Shown here piece after piece: positions 34,587 to 42,748 of a stretch of 64,000 bases of DNA. The stretch comes from Streptomyces griseorubiginosus (GTDB lineage: Bacteria; Actinomycetota; Actinomycetes; Streptomycetales; Streptomycetaceae). A model generated the notes under the pieces. That model saw only the letters and a list, made by a program, of their open reading frames with translations, searched no databases and had not been told where the DNA came from. The number at the start of each line of letters is the position of its first letter. Position 1 is the stretch's first letter. The position numbers were made by a program, and so were the translations under genes. The stretch is from assembly GCF_001514195.1 (NCBI RefSeq), contig NZ_KQ948736.1, forward strand, positions 252,895 through 316,894, given 5' to 3'.

Positions 34587-34952
34587 TCACGCCCTGGGCT
34601 CGTCCGGCAGCCCCAGCGCCGGATACGCGTCGAGCAGCCGCGACGGGGCCGCCTGGCGCCAGGAGTCGGCGAGGATGTCCCGCAGTTCCGCCTCGTCCTC
34701 GATCGCGGACAGGTAGGCCCGCACCCACGCGAACTGCGCCTCGTGGTCGGCGATCCAGAACTTCCCCGGTTCCGCCAGCACCAGTTCGTCGCGCTCCTCC
34801 TTGGGGCAGCGCACTGCGATGGAGGTCTCGTCCTCGGGCAGCGTGGCGAACATCTTGCCCGCGACCCGGAACGTGGGCATGTTCCAGGCGATCTTCTCCG
34901 TGGTGTCCGGCAGGGACAGGGCGACACGGCGTACGTCTTCGGCGTCCGGCAT
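34587..34952 (-). CDS. MmcQ/YjbR family protein
   Basis: A 121-residue protein starting MPDAEDVRRVALSLPDTTEKIAW, the typical MmcQ/YjbR opening. Conserved parts include MPTFRVAGKMFATLPEDETSIAVRCPKEERDEL and AWVRAYLSAIEDEAELRDILADSWRQAAPSRLL. The fold is the CyaY-like alpha/beta sandwich, often labelled DNA-binding; its biological role is unclear. It is flanked upstream by an intergenic array of 25-bp repeats and downstream by the tRNA. Confidence 0.85.
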   Translation of the reverse strand: MPDAEDVRRVALSLPDTTEKIAWNMPTFRVAGKMFATLPEDETSIAVRCPKEERDELVLAEPGKFWIADHEAQFAWVRAYLSAIEDEAELRDILADSWRQAAPSRLLDAYPALGLPDEPRA

Positions 34953-34988
34953 GACAGGCACGGTAGCGGCCCGCACTGACAATCACCT

Positions 34989-35212
34989 GGTGGGAGCGGG
35001 CGCCGATGGCCACGGCGGACCGCCGTCACCGATCGCTTGGCGGACCGCCGTAGCCGATCACCTGGTGGTCGGTCGTCACCGGACGCCTGGCGGAGCGCCG
35101 TCACCGCTCACCAGGCGGACCGCCGTTGCCGATCAGCTGGTGGGGCCGCTCTCGCCGATCACCCGGTGGGAGCGGTCGTCGTCACCCAGTAGGAGCGGTC
35201 GTCGTCAGCCGG
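34989..35212. repeat. Tandem array of nine 25-bp repeats behind the GNAT gene
   Basis: Units begin at 34989, 35014, 35039, 35064, 35089, 35114, 35139, 35165 and 35189; the period is 25 bp for seven units and 24 bp for the last two. The consensus is close to GGCGGACCGCCGTCACCGAT followed by CACCT. On the minus strand most units contain a GGTGA or GCTGA like the stop of the GNAT gene, whose TGA (35205-35207) is inside the last unit. It fills the gap between the two genes; nothing else is seen in it. Confidence 0.85.
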
Positions 35213-35738
35213 CGGGCGCTGTCGCCGTCAGCCGCTTGTAGTACAGCGTCGTCGGCCGCAGCTTCCCGCCGGGATCGGCTGCGTAGTCGGGGATGACCCC
35301 GGCCCGGACCCAGCCGGCCGAGTCGTAGAGGCGTTCGGCGGGGCTGTCGGTCTCGGTGTCGAGGTGGAGCAGGGTGATCCCGGCCGCGGCGGCGGCCTCT
35401 TCCGCGACTCCGAGGAGCGTGCGGCCCAGACCACGCCCACGGGCGCTCCGGTGCACCATCAGCTTGACCAGCTCGGCGCGGTGGCGGGAGTTGGGCTTGT
35501 CGGGGAAGGCCAGGCTGACCGTGCCGACCACGCGGTGGTCGTCGAAGGCGGCCCACACGGCCAGCTGTCCGGCGGTCACCGCGGCCGCGCGCTCCGTCCA
35601 CCAGGCGACGGCCGCGGCCCGGTCGAGTGGCGCGAGGAATCCGATGGAGGCACCGCCGTCCACGGTGTTGACCAGCAGCCCGGCCAACTCCTCGACGCAC
35701 TCCGCGAGTTGTGCCTCGTCCAGGCGAGACGCGCTCAC
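35205..35738 (-). CDS. GNAT family N-acetyltransferase
   Basis: A 177-residue acetyltransferase with GTG start overlapping the XRE-cupin stop by four bases (GTGA). HRAELVKLMVHRSARGRGLGRTLLGVAEEAAAAAG contains motif A, with R-G-R-G-L-G for acetyl-CoA pyrophosphate binding; LDTETDSPAERLYDSAGWVRAGVIPDY is motif B. It acetylates an amine-bearing small molecule or protein in the cytoplasm. The preceding regulator gene in the same operon probably controls it, a common XRE-cupin/GNAT arrangement. Confidence 0.88.
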   Translation of the reverse strand: MSASRLDEAQLAECVEELAGLLVNTVDGGASIGFLAPLDRAAAVAWWTERAAAVTAGQLAVWAAFDDHRVVGTVSLAFPDKPNSRHRAELVKLMVHRSARGRGLGRTLLGVAEEAAAAAGITLLHLDTETDSPAERLYDSAGWVRAGVIPDYAADPGGKLRPTTLYYKRLTATAPAG

Positions 35739-36319
35739 GGCAGCACCACCGCCAGCACGTACCGCGCCGCCTCGGGGCCGGTGCAGCGGAACCGGGTCGG
35801 CCCCCATACCCGCAGCCGGAGGCAGTCCCCGGTGTCGAGGTGGTGGTCGGCTCCCTGCGCGGTGACGTCGAGCGCGCCCGCCAGGACCCAGATGTGCTGT
35901 TCGAGACCGGGTACGGGCGGGCGGTCGTAGGAGATGTCGGCACCGGCGGCGAGACGCCCCTCGACGAGTTCGCCGCGCAGCCCGGGGTGCGGCGGAGACA
36001 CGGACCGCCGTACGAACCCGGAGGCGGCGTCCTCCCACACCGTCTGCTCGGCGCCGCGCACCAGGGGTGCGGGCTCGGCCTCGACCTCGCTGAGCAGCTG
36101 CGACATGGTCCGCCCGTACACCCCGCACAGCCGGTTGAGCAGCGAGGCGGTCGGACTGATCTCGGCCCGCTCCGCACGCGAGAGAGTCGACTTGCTGACG
36201 CCACTGCGCTCGGCCAACTCGCCCAGGGACCAGCCGCGTTCGGCCCGAAGCACGGCGAGCCGGGCGGCGAGTCGGACATCGACGGAGTCGACCTCGCTCG
36301 GGACCACATCATGTTTCAT
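35735..36319 (-). CDS. XRE-family regulator with C-terminal cupin
   Basis: A 194-residue regulator. The HTH_3 domain covers about residues 15-70 (RLAVLRAERGWSLGELAERSGVSKSTLSRAERAEISPTASLLNRLCGVYG) and the cupin_2 domain about 100-190 (EQHIWVLAGALDVTAQG, DTGDCLRLR). The cupin binds a small ligand. No SD precedes the ATG; instead the start codon lies inside one arm of an 11-base inverted repeat, so the transcript may be leaderless and autoregulated. It is coupled to the following GNAT gene. Confidence 0.87.
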   Translation of the reverse strand: MKHDVVPSEVDSVDVRLAARLAVLRAERGWSLGELAERSGVSKSTLSRAERAEISPTASLLNRLCGVYGRTMSQLLSEVEAEPAPLVRGAEQTVWEDAASGFVRRSVSPPHPGLRGELVEGRLAAGADISYDRPPVPGLEQHIWVLAGALDVTAQGADHHLDTGDCLRLRVWGPTRFRCTGPEAARYVLAVVLP

Positions 36320-36348
36320 ATCCGGGACGTTATCCCAGATATGAAACA
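36312..36348 (-). promoter_or_regulatory. 11-bp inverted repeat covering the XRE-cupin start codon
   Basis: TGTTTCATATC (36312-36322) and GATATGAAACA (36338-36348) are perfect inverted repeats 15 bases apart. The CAT of the left arm is the start codon of the regulator on the minus strand, and a possible -10 (GATAACGT) sits between the arms. Binding of the regulator here would shut off its own transcription directly. Confidence 0.65.
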
Positions 36349-36403
36349 GGGAGGTTTCCGAGACCTCTCAGCCAAGCTCCCAGGTCAGGCTCCCGGTCGG
36401 CGG

Positions 36404-37306
36404 CTACGCCCCGGCCGCCTCGCCCAGTGCTTCCAGCACGGGCCGGATCAGCGGATGGCCCTCCGCCCCCCGCCGTACCGCCGCGAACACCCGCCGCGTC
36501 GGGGCCGGCCCGTCCACCGGTCGTACGACCACCCCCGCGAGGTCCATCCCGCGCAGCGCCGAACGCGGCACCAGCGCCACCCCGGCGCCCGCCGAGGCCA
36601 GGGCCACCACCGCGCGGAAGTCGTCCGAGGAGTGCTCCAGGCAGGGCTGGAAACCGGCGTTCTCGCAGGCCAGGACCACCACGTCATGGCAGGGGTTGCC
36701 CGGGTAGGGGCCGATCCAGGGGTCCTTGGCGAGCTCCGCCAGCGGCACCTCGCCCGCGTCGGCGAGCCGGTGACCGGCCGGGACGACCGCGTCGAAGGGC
36801 TCGGCGTACAGGGGCACGTGCGCCAGGCGGGGGTCGTCGGCCGGCGGGGCCCCGCGGTACTCCACCGCGACCGCCACGTCGACCTGCCGGTCCAGCACCA
36901 TCGGCAGGCTGGCGTCGCCCTCGGCGTCCTGGACCCGCAGGCGGATACCCGGGGCGGTCCTGGCGAGCCGGGTCACCGCGGGCGCCACGACCAGCGCGAT
37001 GCCGGTCGCGAAGGACGCGACGGTGACCGTGCCGGCCTCCCCCGCGTCGTACGCGGCGAGTTCGGCCTCCGCCCGCTCCAGTTGGGCGAGGACCGCGTTG
37101 GTGTGGCTGAGCAGGATCTCACCGGCGGCGGTCAGCCGTACGCCTTTCGCACCCCGCTCGACGAGCCGGTGGCCGGTCTCCTGCTCCAGCGCCGTCAGCT
37201 GCTGGGAGACCGCGGAGGGCGTGAGATACAGCGCGGCGGCAGCCGCCGTCACCGTACGGTGGTCGGCCACCGCACGCAGGATGTGGAGCCGCCGCGCTTC
37301 GATCAT
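36404..37306 (-). CDS. LysR-family transcriptional regulator
   Basis: A 300-residue LTTR. The winged HTH spans residues 1-60 (MIEARRLHILRAVADHRTVTAAAAALYLTPSAVSQQLTALEQETGHRLVERGAKGVRLTAAGE). The effector domain has the usual two lobes: TVTVASFATGIALVVAPAV and LDRQVDVAVAVEYRG, then ASAGAGVALVPRSAL. LysR genes are often divergent from a target, but here both neighbours run in the same direction; downstream is the XRE-cupin/GNAT pair and upstream, across a repeat array, kbl-tdh. The target cannot be assigned. Confidence 0.88.
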   Translation of the reverse strand: MIEARRLHILRAVADHRTVTAAAAALYLTPSAVSQQLTALEQETGHRLVERGAKGVRLTAAGEILLSHTNAVLAQLERAEAELAAYDAGEAGTVTVASFATGIALVVAPAVTRLARTAPGIRLRVQDAEGDASLPMVLDRQVDVAVAVEYRGAPPADDPRLAHVPLYAEPFDAVVPAGHRLADAGEVPLAELAKDPWIGPYPGNPCHDVVVLACENAGFQPCLEHSSDDFRAVVALASAGAGVALVPRSALRGMDLAGVVVRPVDGPAPTRRVFAAVRRGAEGHPLIRPVLEALGEAAGA

Positions 37307-37336
37307 GCGACTGATTGTCTCAAATGCACCCGTGTG

Positions 37337-37485
37337 GTCCGGCTCAGCGCTCGGGTCCGGCTCAGCGCTCGGGTCTGGCTCAGCGCTAGGGTCCGGCTCA
37401 GCCCCCGAGCCCCGTGCAGCCGCACGGCCCGGCTCACGTCCCGCGCCCGGTGCAGCCGCCCGGCCCCGCTCACGTCCCGCGCCCG
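37337..37485. repeat. 18/36-bp tandem repeat array downstream of kbl
   Basis: Four units of GTCCGGCTCAGCGCTCGG start at 37337, 37355, 37373 and 37391, followed by two 36-bp units beginning GTGCAGCCGCACGGCCCGGC at 37414 and 37450. The array runs into the end of kbl, whose stop region on the plus strand (CCGGCTCAGTCCCCGAGC) resembles a repeat unit (CCGGCTCAGCCCCCGAGC, 37393). No gene lies in this 180-bp gap. Confidence 0.85.
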
Positions 37486-37487
37486 GC

Positions 37488-38681
37488 TCAGTCCCCGAGC
37501 TCCGCGCGGGCCGCGACGAAGGCCTCGACCGCGCGGTTCACGTCCCCGGTGGAGTGCGCGGCCGACAGCTGGACGCGGATCCGCGCCTGGCCCTGCGGCA
37601 CCACCGGGTAGGAGAACCCGATCACGTACACCCCGCGCTCCAGCAGCAGCTCCGCCAGTCGGCCCGCCCGGGAGGCGTCGCCGATCATCACGGGCGCGAT
37701 GGCGTGGTCGCCGGGGAGGATCTCGAAGCCCTCCTCCGTCATACGGCGGCGGAACAGGGCCGTGTTCTCGCGCAGCCGCACCCGCAGGTCGTCGGCCGAC
37801 TCCAGCAGGTCCAGGACCTTCAGGGAGGCCGCGGCGATCACCGGGGCCAGCGTGTTGGAGAAGAGGTACGGCCGGGAGCGCTGACGCAGCAGGGCGACGA
37901 TCTCGGCGCGGGCGGCGACGTAGCCGCCCGAGGCACCGCCGAGGGCCTTGCCGAGGGTGCCGGTGATGATGTCGACGCGGTCCATCACGCCGTGCAGTTC
38001 GGGCGTGCCGCGGCCGCCGGGACCGACGAAGCCGACGGCGTGCGAGTCGTCGACCATGACCAGGGCGTCGTAGCGGTCGGCGAGGTCGCAGATCTCGCGC
38101 AGGGGCGCCACGTAACCGTCCATGGAGAAGACGCCGTCGGTGACGATCAGACGCCGACGCGCGTCGGACGCGTCCTTCAACTGCCGTTCCAGATCGGCGA
38201 GATCACGGTTGGCGTAGCGGAAGCGGCGGGCCTTGGACAGGCGGATGCCGTCGATGATGGAGGCGTGGTTCAGGGCGTCGGAGATCACCGCGTCCTCGGG
38301 GCCCAACAGGGTTTCGAAGACACCGCCGTTGGCGTCGAAGCAGGAGGAGTACAGGATCGTGTCCTCCTGCCCGAGGAAGGCGGACAGGCGGGCCTCCAGC
38401 TCCTTGTGGACCTCCTGGGTGCCGCAGATGAAGCGGACCGAGGCCATGCCGTAGCCCCAGCGGTCCAGGGCGGCGTGCGCGGCGGCGACCACCTCGGGGT
38501 GGTCGGCGAGGCCGAGGTAGTTGTTGGCGCAGAAGTTGAGGACCTCACCGGGGCGGCCGCCCGCGGAGACGTTCACGGTCGCCGACTGCGGGGTGTCGAT
38601 CACGCGCTCGGGCTTGTGCAGTCCGGCGGCGCGGATCTCGTCGAGGGTGGCGCGCAGGTCGTCGCGCACGGAGTCGAACAT
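37488..38681 (-). CDS. kbl: Glycine C-acetyltransferase (2-amino-3-ketobutyrate CoA ligase)
   Basis: A 397-residue alpha-oxoamine synthase. [17 protein letters not shown] and [18 protein letters not shown] are N-terminal blocks, [17 protein letters not shown] and [11 protein letters not shown] bind PLP, and [20 protein letters not shown] contains the PLP-binding Lys. It converts 2-amino-3-oxobutyrate and CoA to glycine and acetyl-CoA, the second step of threonine breakdown. It follows tdh by 14 bp on the same strand, forming the classic tdh-kbl operon. Confidence 0.95.
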   Translation of the reverse strand: MFDSVRDDLRATLDEIRAAGLHKPERVIDTPQSATVNVSAGGRPGEVLNFCANNYLGLADHPEVVAAAHAALDRWGYGMASVRFICGTQEVHKELEARLSAFLGQEDTILYSSCFDANGGVFETLLGPEDAVISDALNHASIIDGIRLSKARRFRYANRDLADLERQLKDASDARRRLIVTDGVFSMDGYVAPLREICDLADRYDALVMVDDSHAVGFVGPGGRGTPELHGVMDRVDIITGTLGKALGGASGGYVAARAEIVALLRQRSRPYLFSNTLAPVIAAASLKVLDLLESADDLRVRLRENTALFRRRMTEEGFEILPGDHAIAPVMIGDASRAGRLAELLLERGVYVIGFSYPVVPQGQARIRVQLSAAHSTGDVNRAVEAFVAARAELGD

Positions 38682-38695
38682 CGTCAGTCCCTAGG

Positions 38696-39724
38696 TCAGT
38701 TGGTCCAGTCGAGGATGACCTTGCCGCCGCGGCCGCTCGCCGCGTCGGCGAACGCCGCCTCGAAGTCTCGGTGGCCGTACCGGCCCGTGATCACGGGGGC
38801 GAGGTCGAGGCCGCCCTCCAGGAGGACCGACATCGCGTACCAGGTCTCGAACATCTCACGGCCGTAGATGCCCTTGAGGGTGATCATCGAGGTGACGATC
38901 CGGGCCCAGTCGACGGGGAACTCCGCGGCCGGCAGCCCCAGCATCGCGATCCGGCCGCCGTGGGTCATGTTGGCGATCATGTCGCGCAAGGCCTCGGGGC
39001 GGCCGGACATCTCCAGCCCGATGTCGAAGCCCTCGCGCAGCCCCAACTCCCGCTGCCCGTCCACGATCTGAGCCTCCGACACATTGAGTGCGAGGCTCAC
39101 CCCGATCTTGCGGGCCAGCTCCAGGCGCTCCTCGCTGACGTCGGTGATCACGACGTTGCGGGCACCGGCGTGCCGGGCGACGGCCGCCGCCATCAGGCCG
39201 ATCGGCCCCGCCCCGGTGATCAGCACGTCCTCGCCGACCAGCGGGAAGGACAGCGCGGTGTGCACGGCGTTGCCGAACGGGTCGAAGATCGCGGCCACGT
39301 CGAGTTCCACCGGCACCCGGTGCACCCACACATTGGCCGCGGGCAGGGCGACGTACTCGGCGAAGGCCCCGTCCCGTCCGACGCCGAGGCCGACCGTGGC
39401 CCGGCACAGGTGCCGCCGCCCGGCGAGGCAGTTGCGGCACTTCCCGCAGACGAGGTGCCCCTCGCCGCTCACCCGGTCCCCGATCTGGATCTCCTGGACG
39501 TCGCGCCCGGTCTCGACGACCTCGCCGACGAACTCGTGCCCGAGGACGAGCGGGGTGCGGATCGCCTGCTGCGCCCAGCCGTCCCAGTTCCGGATGTGCA
39601 GATCGGTGCCGCAGATCCCGGTGCGCAGCACCTTGATCAGCACATCGCCGGGTCCGACGGCGGGCTCCGGGACGTCCGCGAGCCAGAGCCCGGGCTCGGC
39701 CCTCTCCTTGACCAGCGCCTTCAC
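38696..39724 (-). CDS. tdh: L-threonine 3-dehydrogenase
   Basis: A 342-residue zinc-dependent medium-chain dehydrogenase with GTG start behind [23 protein letters not shown] holds the catalytic zinc Cys and the Tdh-specific segment, [10 protein letters not shown] the second ligand, [15 protein letters not shown] the four cysteines of the structural zinc, and [20 protein letters not shown] the NAD-binding loop. It oxidises threonine to 2-amino-3-oxobutyrate, which Kbl then cleaves. With the nearby SHMT the set would allow threonine to feed glycine, serine and one-carbon units. Confidence 0.95.
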   Translation of the reverse strand: MKALVKERAEPGLWLADVPEPAVGPGDVLIKVLRTGICGTDLHIRNWDGWAQQAIRTPLVLGHEFVGEVVETGRDVQEIQIGDRVSGEGHLVCGKCRNCLAGRRHLCRATVGLGVGRDGAFAEYVALPAANVWVHRVPVELDVAAIFDPFGNAVHTALSFPLVGEDVLITGAGPIGLMAAAVARHAGARNVVITDVSEERLELARKIGVSLALNVSEAQIVDGQRELGLREGFDIGLEMSGRPEALRDMIANMTHGGRIAMLGLPAAEFPVDWARIVTSMITLKGIYGREMFETWYAMSVLLEGGLDLAPVITGRYGHRDFEAAFADAASGRGGKVILDWTN

Positions 39725-40470
39725 GCTACGGCTCCTGTGGGTACGAGGGGTGGGAACGCCCAGCAATCTGCCGTACGACGCCGTCCTGGTCCATCGAGGA
39801 TTTCTTAAGCGGCCCCACAGCTCGGCTTCACGCCTGCGGCGGCGGGGCGGCGGGGGCGTGGCGGCGGGGGCGGGGGGCAGCGCCGAACAGGCCGCCGCGC
39901 AGCCCGGCCGGCTCGAGGCCGAGGTCACGCACGGGGTCGCGAGATCCCCGGTCGGTACTCGGTACTCGGTGCGCGGTGCTCGGTGCTCGGCACTCGGCAC
40001 TCGGCACTCGGCACTCGGCAACACGGTCGGGGCCGGGCGGCACACGGCTGGGCGGCCCGGACAGGCGGCACACGGCCTGGTCCGGACAGGCGGCGACCTG
40101 CGGTGCCTGTGCGTGGGGCTGCGCACCCACGGGTGTCCGGGAGCAGCGCGGTAGCGGACCCCGGCCGGAGTGGGGGCCGAGCGCTGGTCGCGGGCGAACA
40201 GCCCTGCCCCCAGGCCGCGTTGGCCAGGACAGTTACCCGTCCGCGCTCCTCCTGGCCGCCGCCGCGGTGCTCGCCCCGAACGCCGCACCCATCCTCCGGC
40301 GGGGCGGGCGGTGCTCCCCTCGAACGCCGCGCCCCGCTCCTCCCCCGGGGCGGATTCCCGGATCCCATGGTCATCGCGGGCCGATCGCGGAGAGAATCGA
40401 CCGAGGACGCAAGGACCCCGCGGTCCTGGCACCCTTGCCCCGCACCCGGCCGACAGACGTGGAGCCACTC
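39725..40470. other. 746-bp intergenic region rich in short repeats
   Basis: Between tdh and the GPP34 gene no coding frame has convincing codon use or known motifs. The stretch holds the tdh promoter region, GGCGGGG-rich low-complexity DNA (39835-39880), a heptanucleotide array, and two copies of a roughly 28-bp unit around CACACGGCYTGG...CCGGACAGGCGG (40040-40090). The long plus-strand frame that reads through here into the GPP34 gene is Arg/Pro/Ala junk before residue 166. Confidence 0.6.
39954..40016. repeat. Nine tandem heptanucleotides GGYRCTC
   Basis: GGTACTC (2 copies), GGTGCGC, GGTGCTC (2) and GGCACTC (4) follow without gaps, a 7-bp period over 63 bases. The run of four identical units at the right end suggests recent slippage. 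Confidence 0.85.
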
Positions 40471-41079
40471 ATGACCACCGCACGGGACCTCGCGATCGTC
40501 GCCCTGGACGTGCCGCCCGGCCGCTCCGTGGAGCAGGGCGACCTGTCGCTCGCGCTCGCGGGGGCCGAGGTGCTGGACCTCGTGGCGGCCGGGGCGATCA
40601 CCGTGGAGGACGACCGGATCGTGCCGGCGCCGGAGACGGCGACGGGAGACCGGCTGCTCGACGAGGCCACCGCCGCGCTCGTCCGGCAGGAGCCCTACGA
40701 GACGGTGGAGGACTGGCTGTGGCGCCGGGGCCGCGAACTCGCCACGGCCTACGTCGACGACCTGGAGAAGGTCGGACTGACCAGCCGCCCGCGCGGCCGC
40801 CGCTTCCCGCTGCTCTCGGCTCGCACGGTGCCGGTCGACTCCCCGGCCCGCAGCGCCGCACAGGAACGCCGGGCCTCGGGCGAACCGGTCTTCGCCGCCT
40901 TGGCTTCCGCCGCCGGGATCGAGGACAAGAACGCGGAGTTCGAAGAGGACCTCGGCGGGGAGACGGTCACGACCGTGCTGGCGGCCGTCGGGGACGCGGT
41001 GATGGAACTGGAGGCCGTACGGCAGCGGCGGGCGATCGAGAGCGCGGCCTTCGACAACATCTGGCGCGGAGGCGTGTGA
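40471..41079 (+). CDS. GPP34 (Golgi phosphoprotein 3-like) family protein
   Basis: A 202-residue protein starting MTTARDLAIVALDVPPGRSVEQGDLSLALAGAEVLDLVAAGAI, the standard GPP34 opening in actinomycetes. LDEATAALVRQEPYETVEDWLWRRGRELATAYVDDLEKVGLT and the final ESAAFDNIWRGG are further family blocks. Eukaryotic GOLPH3 binds phosphatidylinositol-4-phosphate; bacterial members are abundant in Streptomyces and have no defined role, although membrane association is possible. No SD is clear before the ATG. Confidence 0.85.
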   Translation: MTTARDLAIVALDVPPGRSVEQGDLSLALAGAEVLDLVAAGAITVEDDRIVPAPETATGDRLLDEATAALVRQEPYETVEDWLWRRGRELATAYVDDLEKVGLTSRPRGRRFPLLSARTVPVDSPARSAAQERRASGEPVFAALASAAGIEDKNAEFEEDLGGETVTTVLAAVGDAVMELEAVRQRRAIESAAFDNIWRGGV

Positions 41080-41115
41080 CGGTCACCGGCGTCGCGGGCC
41101 ACGGGCGGCTGCCGT

Positions 41116-41697
41116 TCACAGCGGGAGCCCGCCGGCCACCCCCTGCTCCAGCCGTGCCATGAGTTCGGACGCCGACGACTTGATGGTCTCCAGGCCGGGC
41201 TTGCCCCAGGTCCGCGGCTCCACGTCCGCGACGCACACCGTGCCGAGGACCATCCCGGTGGAGTCGATGAGGGGTGCGCCCAGATAGGACCGGATGCCGA
41301 ACTCGTCGACCACCGGGTTGCCGGCGAAGCGGGGGTAGTCACGGACGTCCTCCAGGGCCAACGCCTTGCGACGGACGACCACATGGGGGCAGAACCCGTG
41401 GTCGCGCTCCATGTAGCGGCCCACTTCCGGCTTGGCCTCGCCGCCGTCCGCAGGGACCGGAGGGCGGGTCGCGGGAATCCTGAGCCCGGCGAAGAACTGC
41501 CGTTGCTCGCCGATGAAGTTGACCATCGCGTACGGCGCCCCCGTGCGCTCGGCGAGCCGCCCGGCGAAGGCGTCGAGCGCGGGCTCCGGCTGCTCCCCGA
41601 GCCCCAGCAGGCGCAGTCGTCGCGCCCGGTCCGGAGCCTCCTTGTCCTCCGGGGTGAGCAGCAGTCGACCGGCCGGGCGTGGTGGGTCGTAGCTCAT
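41116..41697 (-). CDS. GAF domain protein linked to the conservon
   Basis: A 193-residue single-GAF protein. The domain runs from about residue 45 to 185: LDAFAGRLAERTGAPYAMVNFIGEQRQFFAGL, ERDHGFCPHVVVRRKALALEDVRDYPRFAGNPVV and IRSYLGAPLIDSTGMVLGTVCVADVEPRTWG. A Cys in HGFCPH is at a position used for ligand contact in some GAF proteins. It follows cvnD by about 100 bp in the same direction and is probably part of the same signalling unit, as an extra sensor. MSYDPPRP is taken as start. Confidence 0.82.
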   Translation of the reverse strand: MSYDPPRPAGRLLLTPEDKEAPDRARRLRLLGLGEQPEPALDAFAGRLAERTGAPYAMVNFIGEQRQFFAGLRIPATRPPVPADGGEAKPEVGRYMERDHGFCPHVVVRRKALALEDVRDYPRFAGNPVVDEFGIRSYLGAPLIDSTGMVLGTVCVADVEPRTWGKPGLETIKSSASELMARLEQGVAGGLPL

Positions 41698-41758
41698 GGG
41701 CGGCTTCCGTCGCTGTGGACGTCGGTCATATGCGGCTCCGTGGCAGTGTGTGCGGGGG

Positions 41759-41809
41759 TCACATGTGGGCGCCAAGGGTTGGCGCGGGGTGCTTCACATG
41801 TGGGCGCCA
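41759..41809. repeat. 35-bp spaced duplication over the cvnD stop codon
   Basis: TCACATGTGGGCGCCA occurs at 41759-41774 and 41794-41809. The second copy contains the cvnD stop (TCA at 41794-41796, minus strand) and the codons for its last residues GAHM; the first is a downstream copy. Flanking GGNTNGGCGCGGGTG is also repeated, giving a period of 35 bp. Confidence 0.75.
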
Positions 41810-42393
41810 TGGCTCGGCGCGGGTGCCGGGCTGTGGGCGATGAGATGCCGTACGAGGGTGAGCAGGGTCTGGACACCGGAACTGGAGATCCGGGCGTCGC
41901 AGCGCACGATCGGGATCTCCGGCGGGAGGTCGATGGCGGCGCGCACCTCCTCGGGGTCGTAGCGGTAGCCGCCGTCGAACTCGTTGATCGCGACGATGAA
42001 GCCGAGTCCGCGCTGTTCGAAGAAGTCGACCGCCGCGAAGCAGTCCTCCAGCCGGCGGGTGTCCGCGAGGATCACCGCGCCGAGCGCGCCCTCGGAGAGC
42101 TCGTCCCACATGAACCAGAACCGCTCCTGCCCGGGCGTGCCGAACAGGTAGAGCACATGTTGCGGGTCGAGCGTGATGCGTCCGAAGTCCATGGCGACCG
42201 TCGTCTCGACCTTGTTCTCGATGCCGTCGAGAGAGTCGGTCGCGGCGCTGACCGTGGTGAGCAGCTCCTCCGTGCTGAGGGGGGCGATCTCGCTGACCGC
42301 GCCCACGAAGGTCGTCTTGCCTACTCCGAACCCTCCCGCCACCAGGATCTTCAGTGCGGTGGGGAAGGGATCAGAGCTGTCGTCGTAGTCCAT
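41794..42393 (-). CDS. cvnD: CvnD-type small GTPase of conservon
   Basis: A 199-residue Ras-like protein. LVAGGFGVGKTTFVGAVSEI is the P-loop, TTVAMDFGRITL switch I, YLFGTPGQERFWFMWDEL switch II (DTPG is replaced by GTPG), and VAINEFDG the degenerate N-K-x-D site. CvnD proteins are the GTPase part of four-gene conservons (13 in S. coelicolor), thought to form membrane complexes resembling eukaryotic G-protein switches. It overlaps cvnC by 23 bp. Confidence 0.9.
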   Translation of the reverse strand: MDYDDSSDPFPTALKILVAGGFGVGKTTFVGAVSEIAPLSTEELLTTVSAATDSLDGIENKVETTVAMDFGRITLDPQHVLYLFGTPGQERFWFMWDELSEGALGAVILADTRRLEDCFAAVDFFEQRGLGFIVAINEFDGGYRYDPEEVRAAIDLPPEIPIVRCDARISSSGVQTLLTLVRHLIAHSPAPAPSHGAHM

Positions 42394-42748
42394 CGAGCAC
42401 TGCCTCCAGAAGAGCCCGGTCAGTCGGGTTGTGGGTGAACTCGGGGGGCTTGGTGGTCAGCGCCCCGCAGTCGACGAGGTCGGACAGCAGCACCTTGGTG
42501 ACCACCGCCGGCAGCTTCAGGTGGGCGGCGACCTCGGCGACCGAGACGGTCGTGCGGCACAGGTCGAGCACCTGCGCGTGCTCGGGGCCGAGGTAGCCGA
42601 TGGGGGTGACCCCGGTGGCCCGCAGGTGCGACAGCAGGTCGAGCGCGATGGACGGCCGGGTGCGGCCGTTGCTGACCGTGAAGGGCCGCACCAGCCGCCC
42701 GGCCGCGTCGTCGAGCCAGGGCCCGTCGCCGGCCGCCGCCACGCTCAA
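42371..42748 (-). CDS. cvnC: CvnC (DUF742) protein of conservon
   Basis: A 125-residue DUF742 protein: AGRLVRPFTVSNGRTRP, LRATGVTPIGYLGPEHAQVLDLCRTTVSVAEVAAHLKLPAVVTKVLLSDLVDCG and PTDRALLEAVLDGL are the family blocks, with a winged-helix-like middle part. The frame opens with TTG overlapping the cvnB stop (TTGA); the GTG two codons later (42742) has better spacing, eight bases, from GAGG and may be the real start. Together with CvnB it bridges the sensor kinase and the GTPase. Confidence 0.88.
   Translation of the reverse strand: MSVAAAGDGPWLDDAAGRLVRPFTVSNGRTRPSIALDLLSHLRATGVTPIGYLGPEHAQVLDLCRTTVSVAEVAAHLKLPAVVTKVLLSDLVDCGALTTKPPEFTHNPTDRALLEAVLDGLRRQL

Noticed and set aside
34989..35212. 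Possible CRISPR array (regular 25-bp repeats)
   Set aside because: The units are contiguous and degenerate, with no unique spacers between identical repeats, and no cas genes are nearby.
37321..37485. Secreted repeat protein (six-residue GSALGS repeats in one frame)
   Set aside because: The frame is created by 18-bp DNA repeats in an intergenic gap, has no SD, and runs antisense into kbl.
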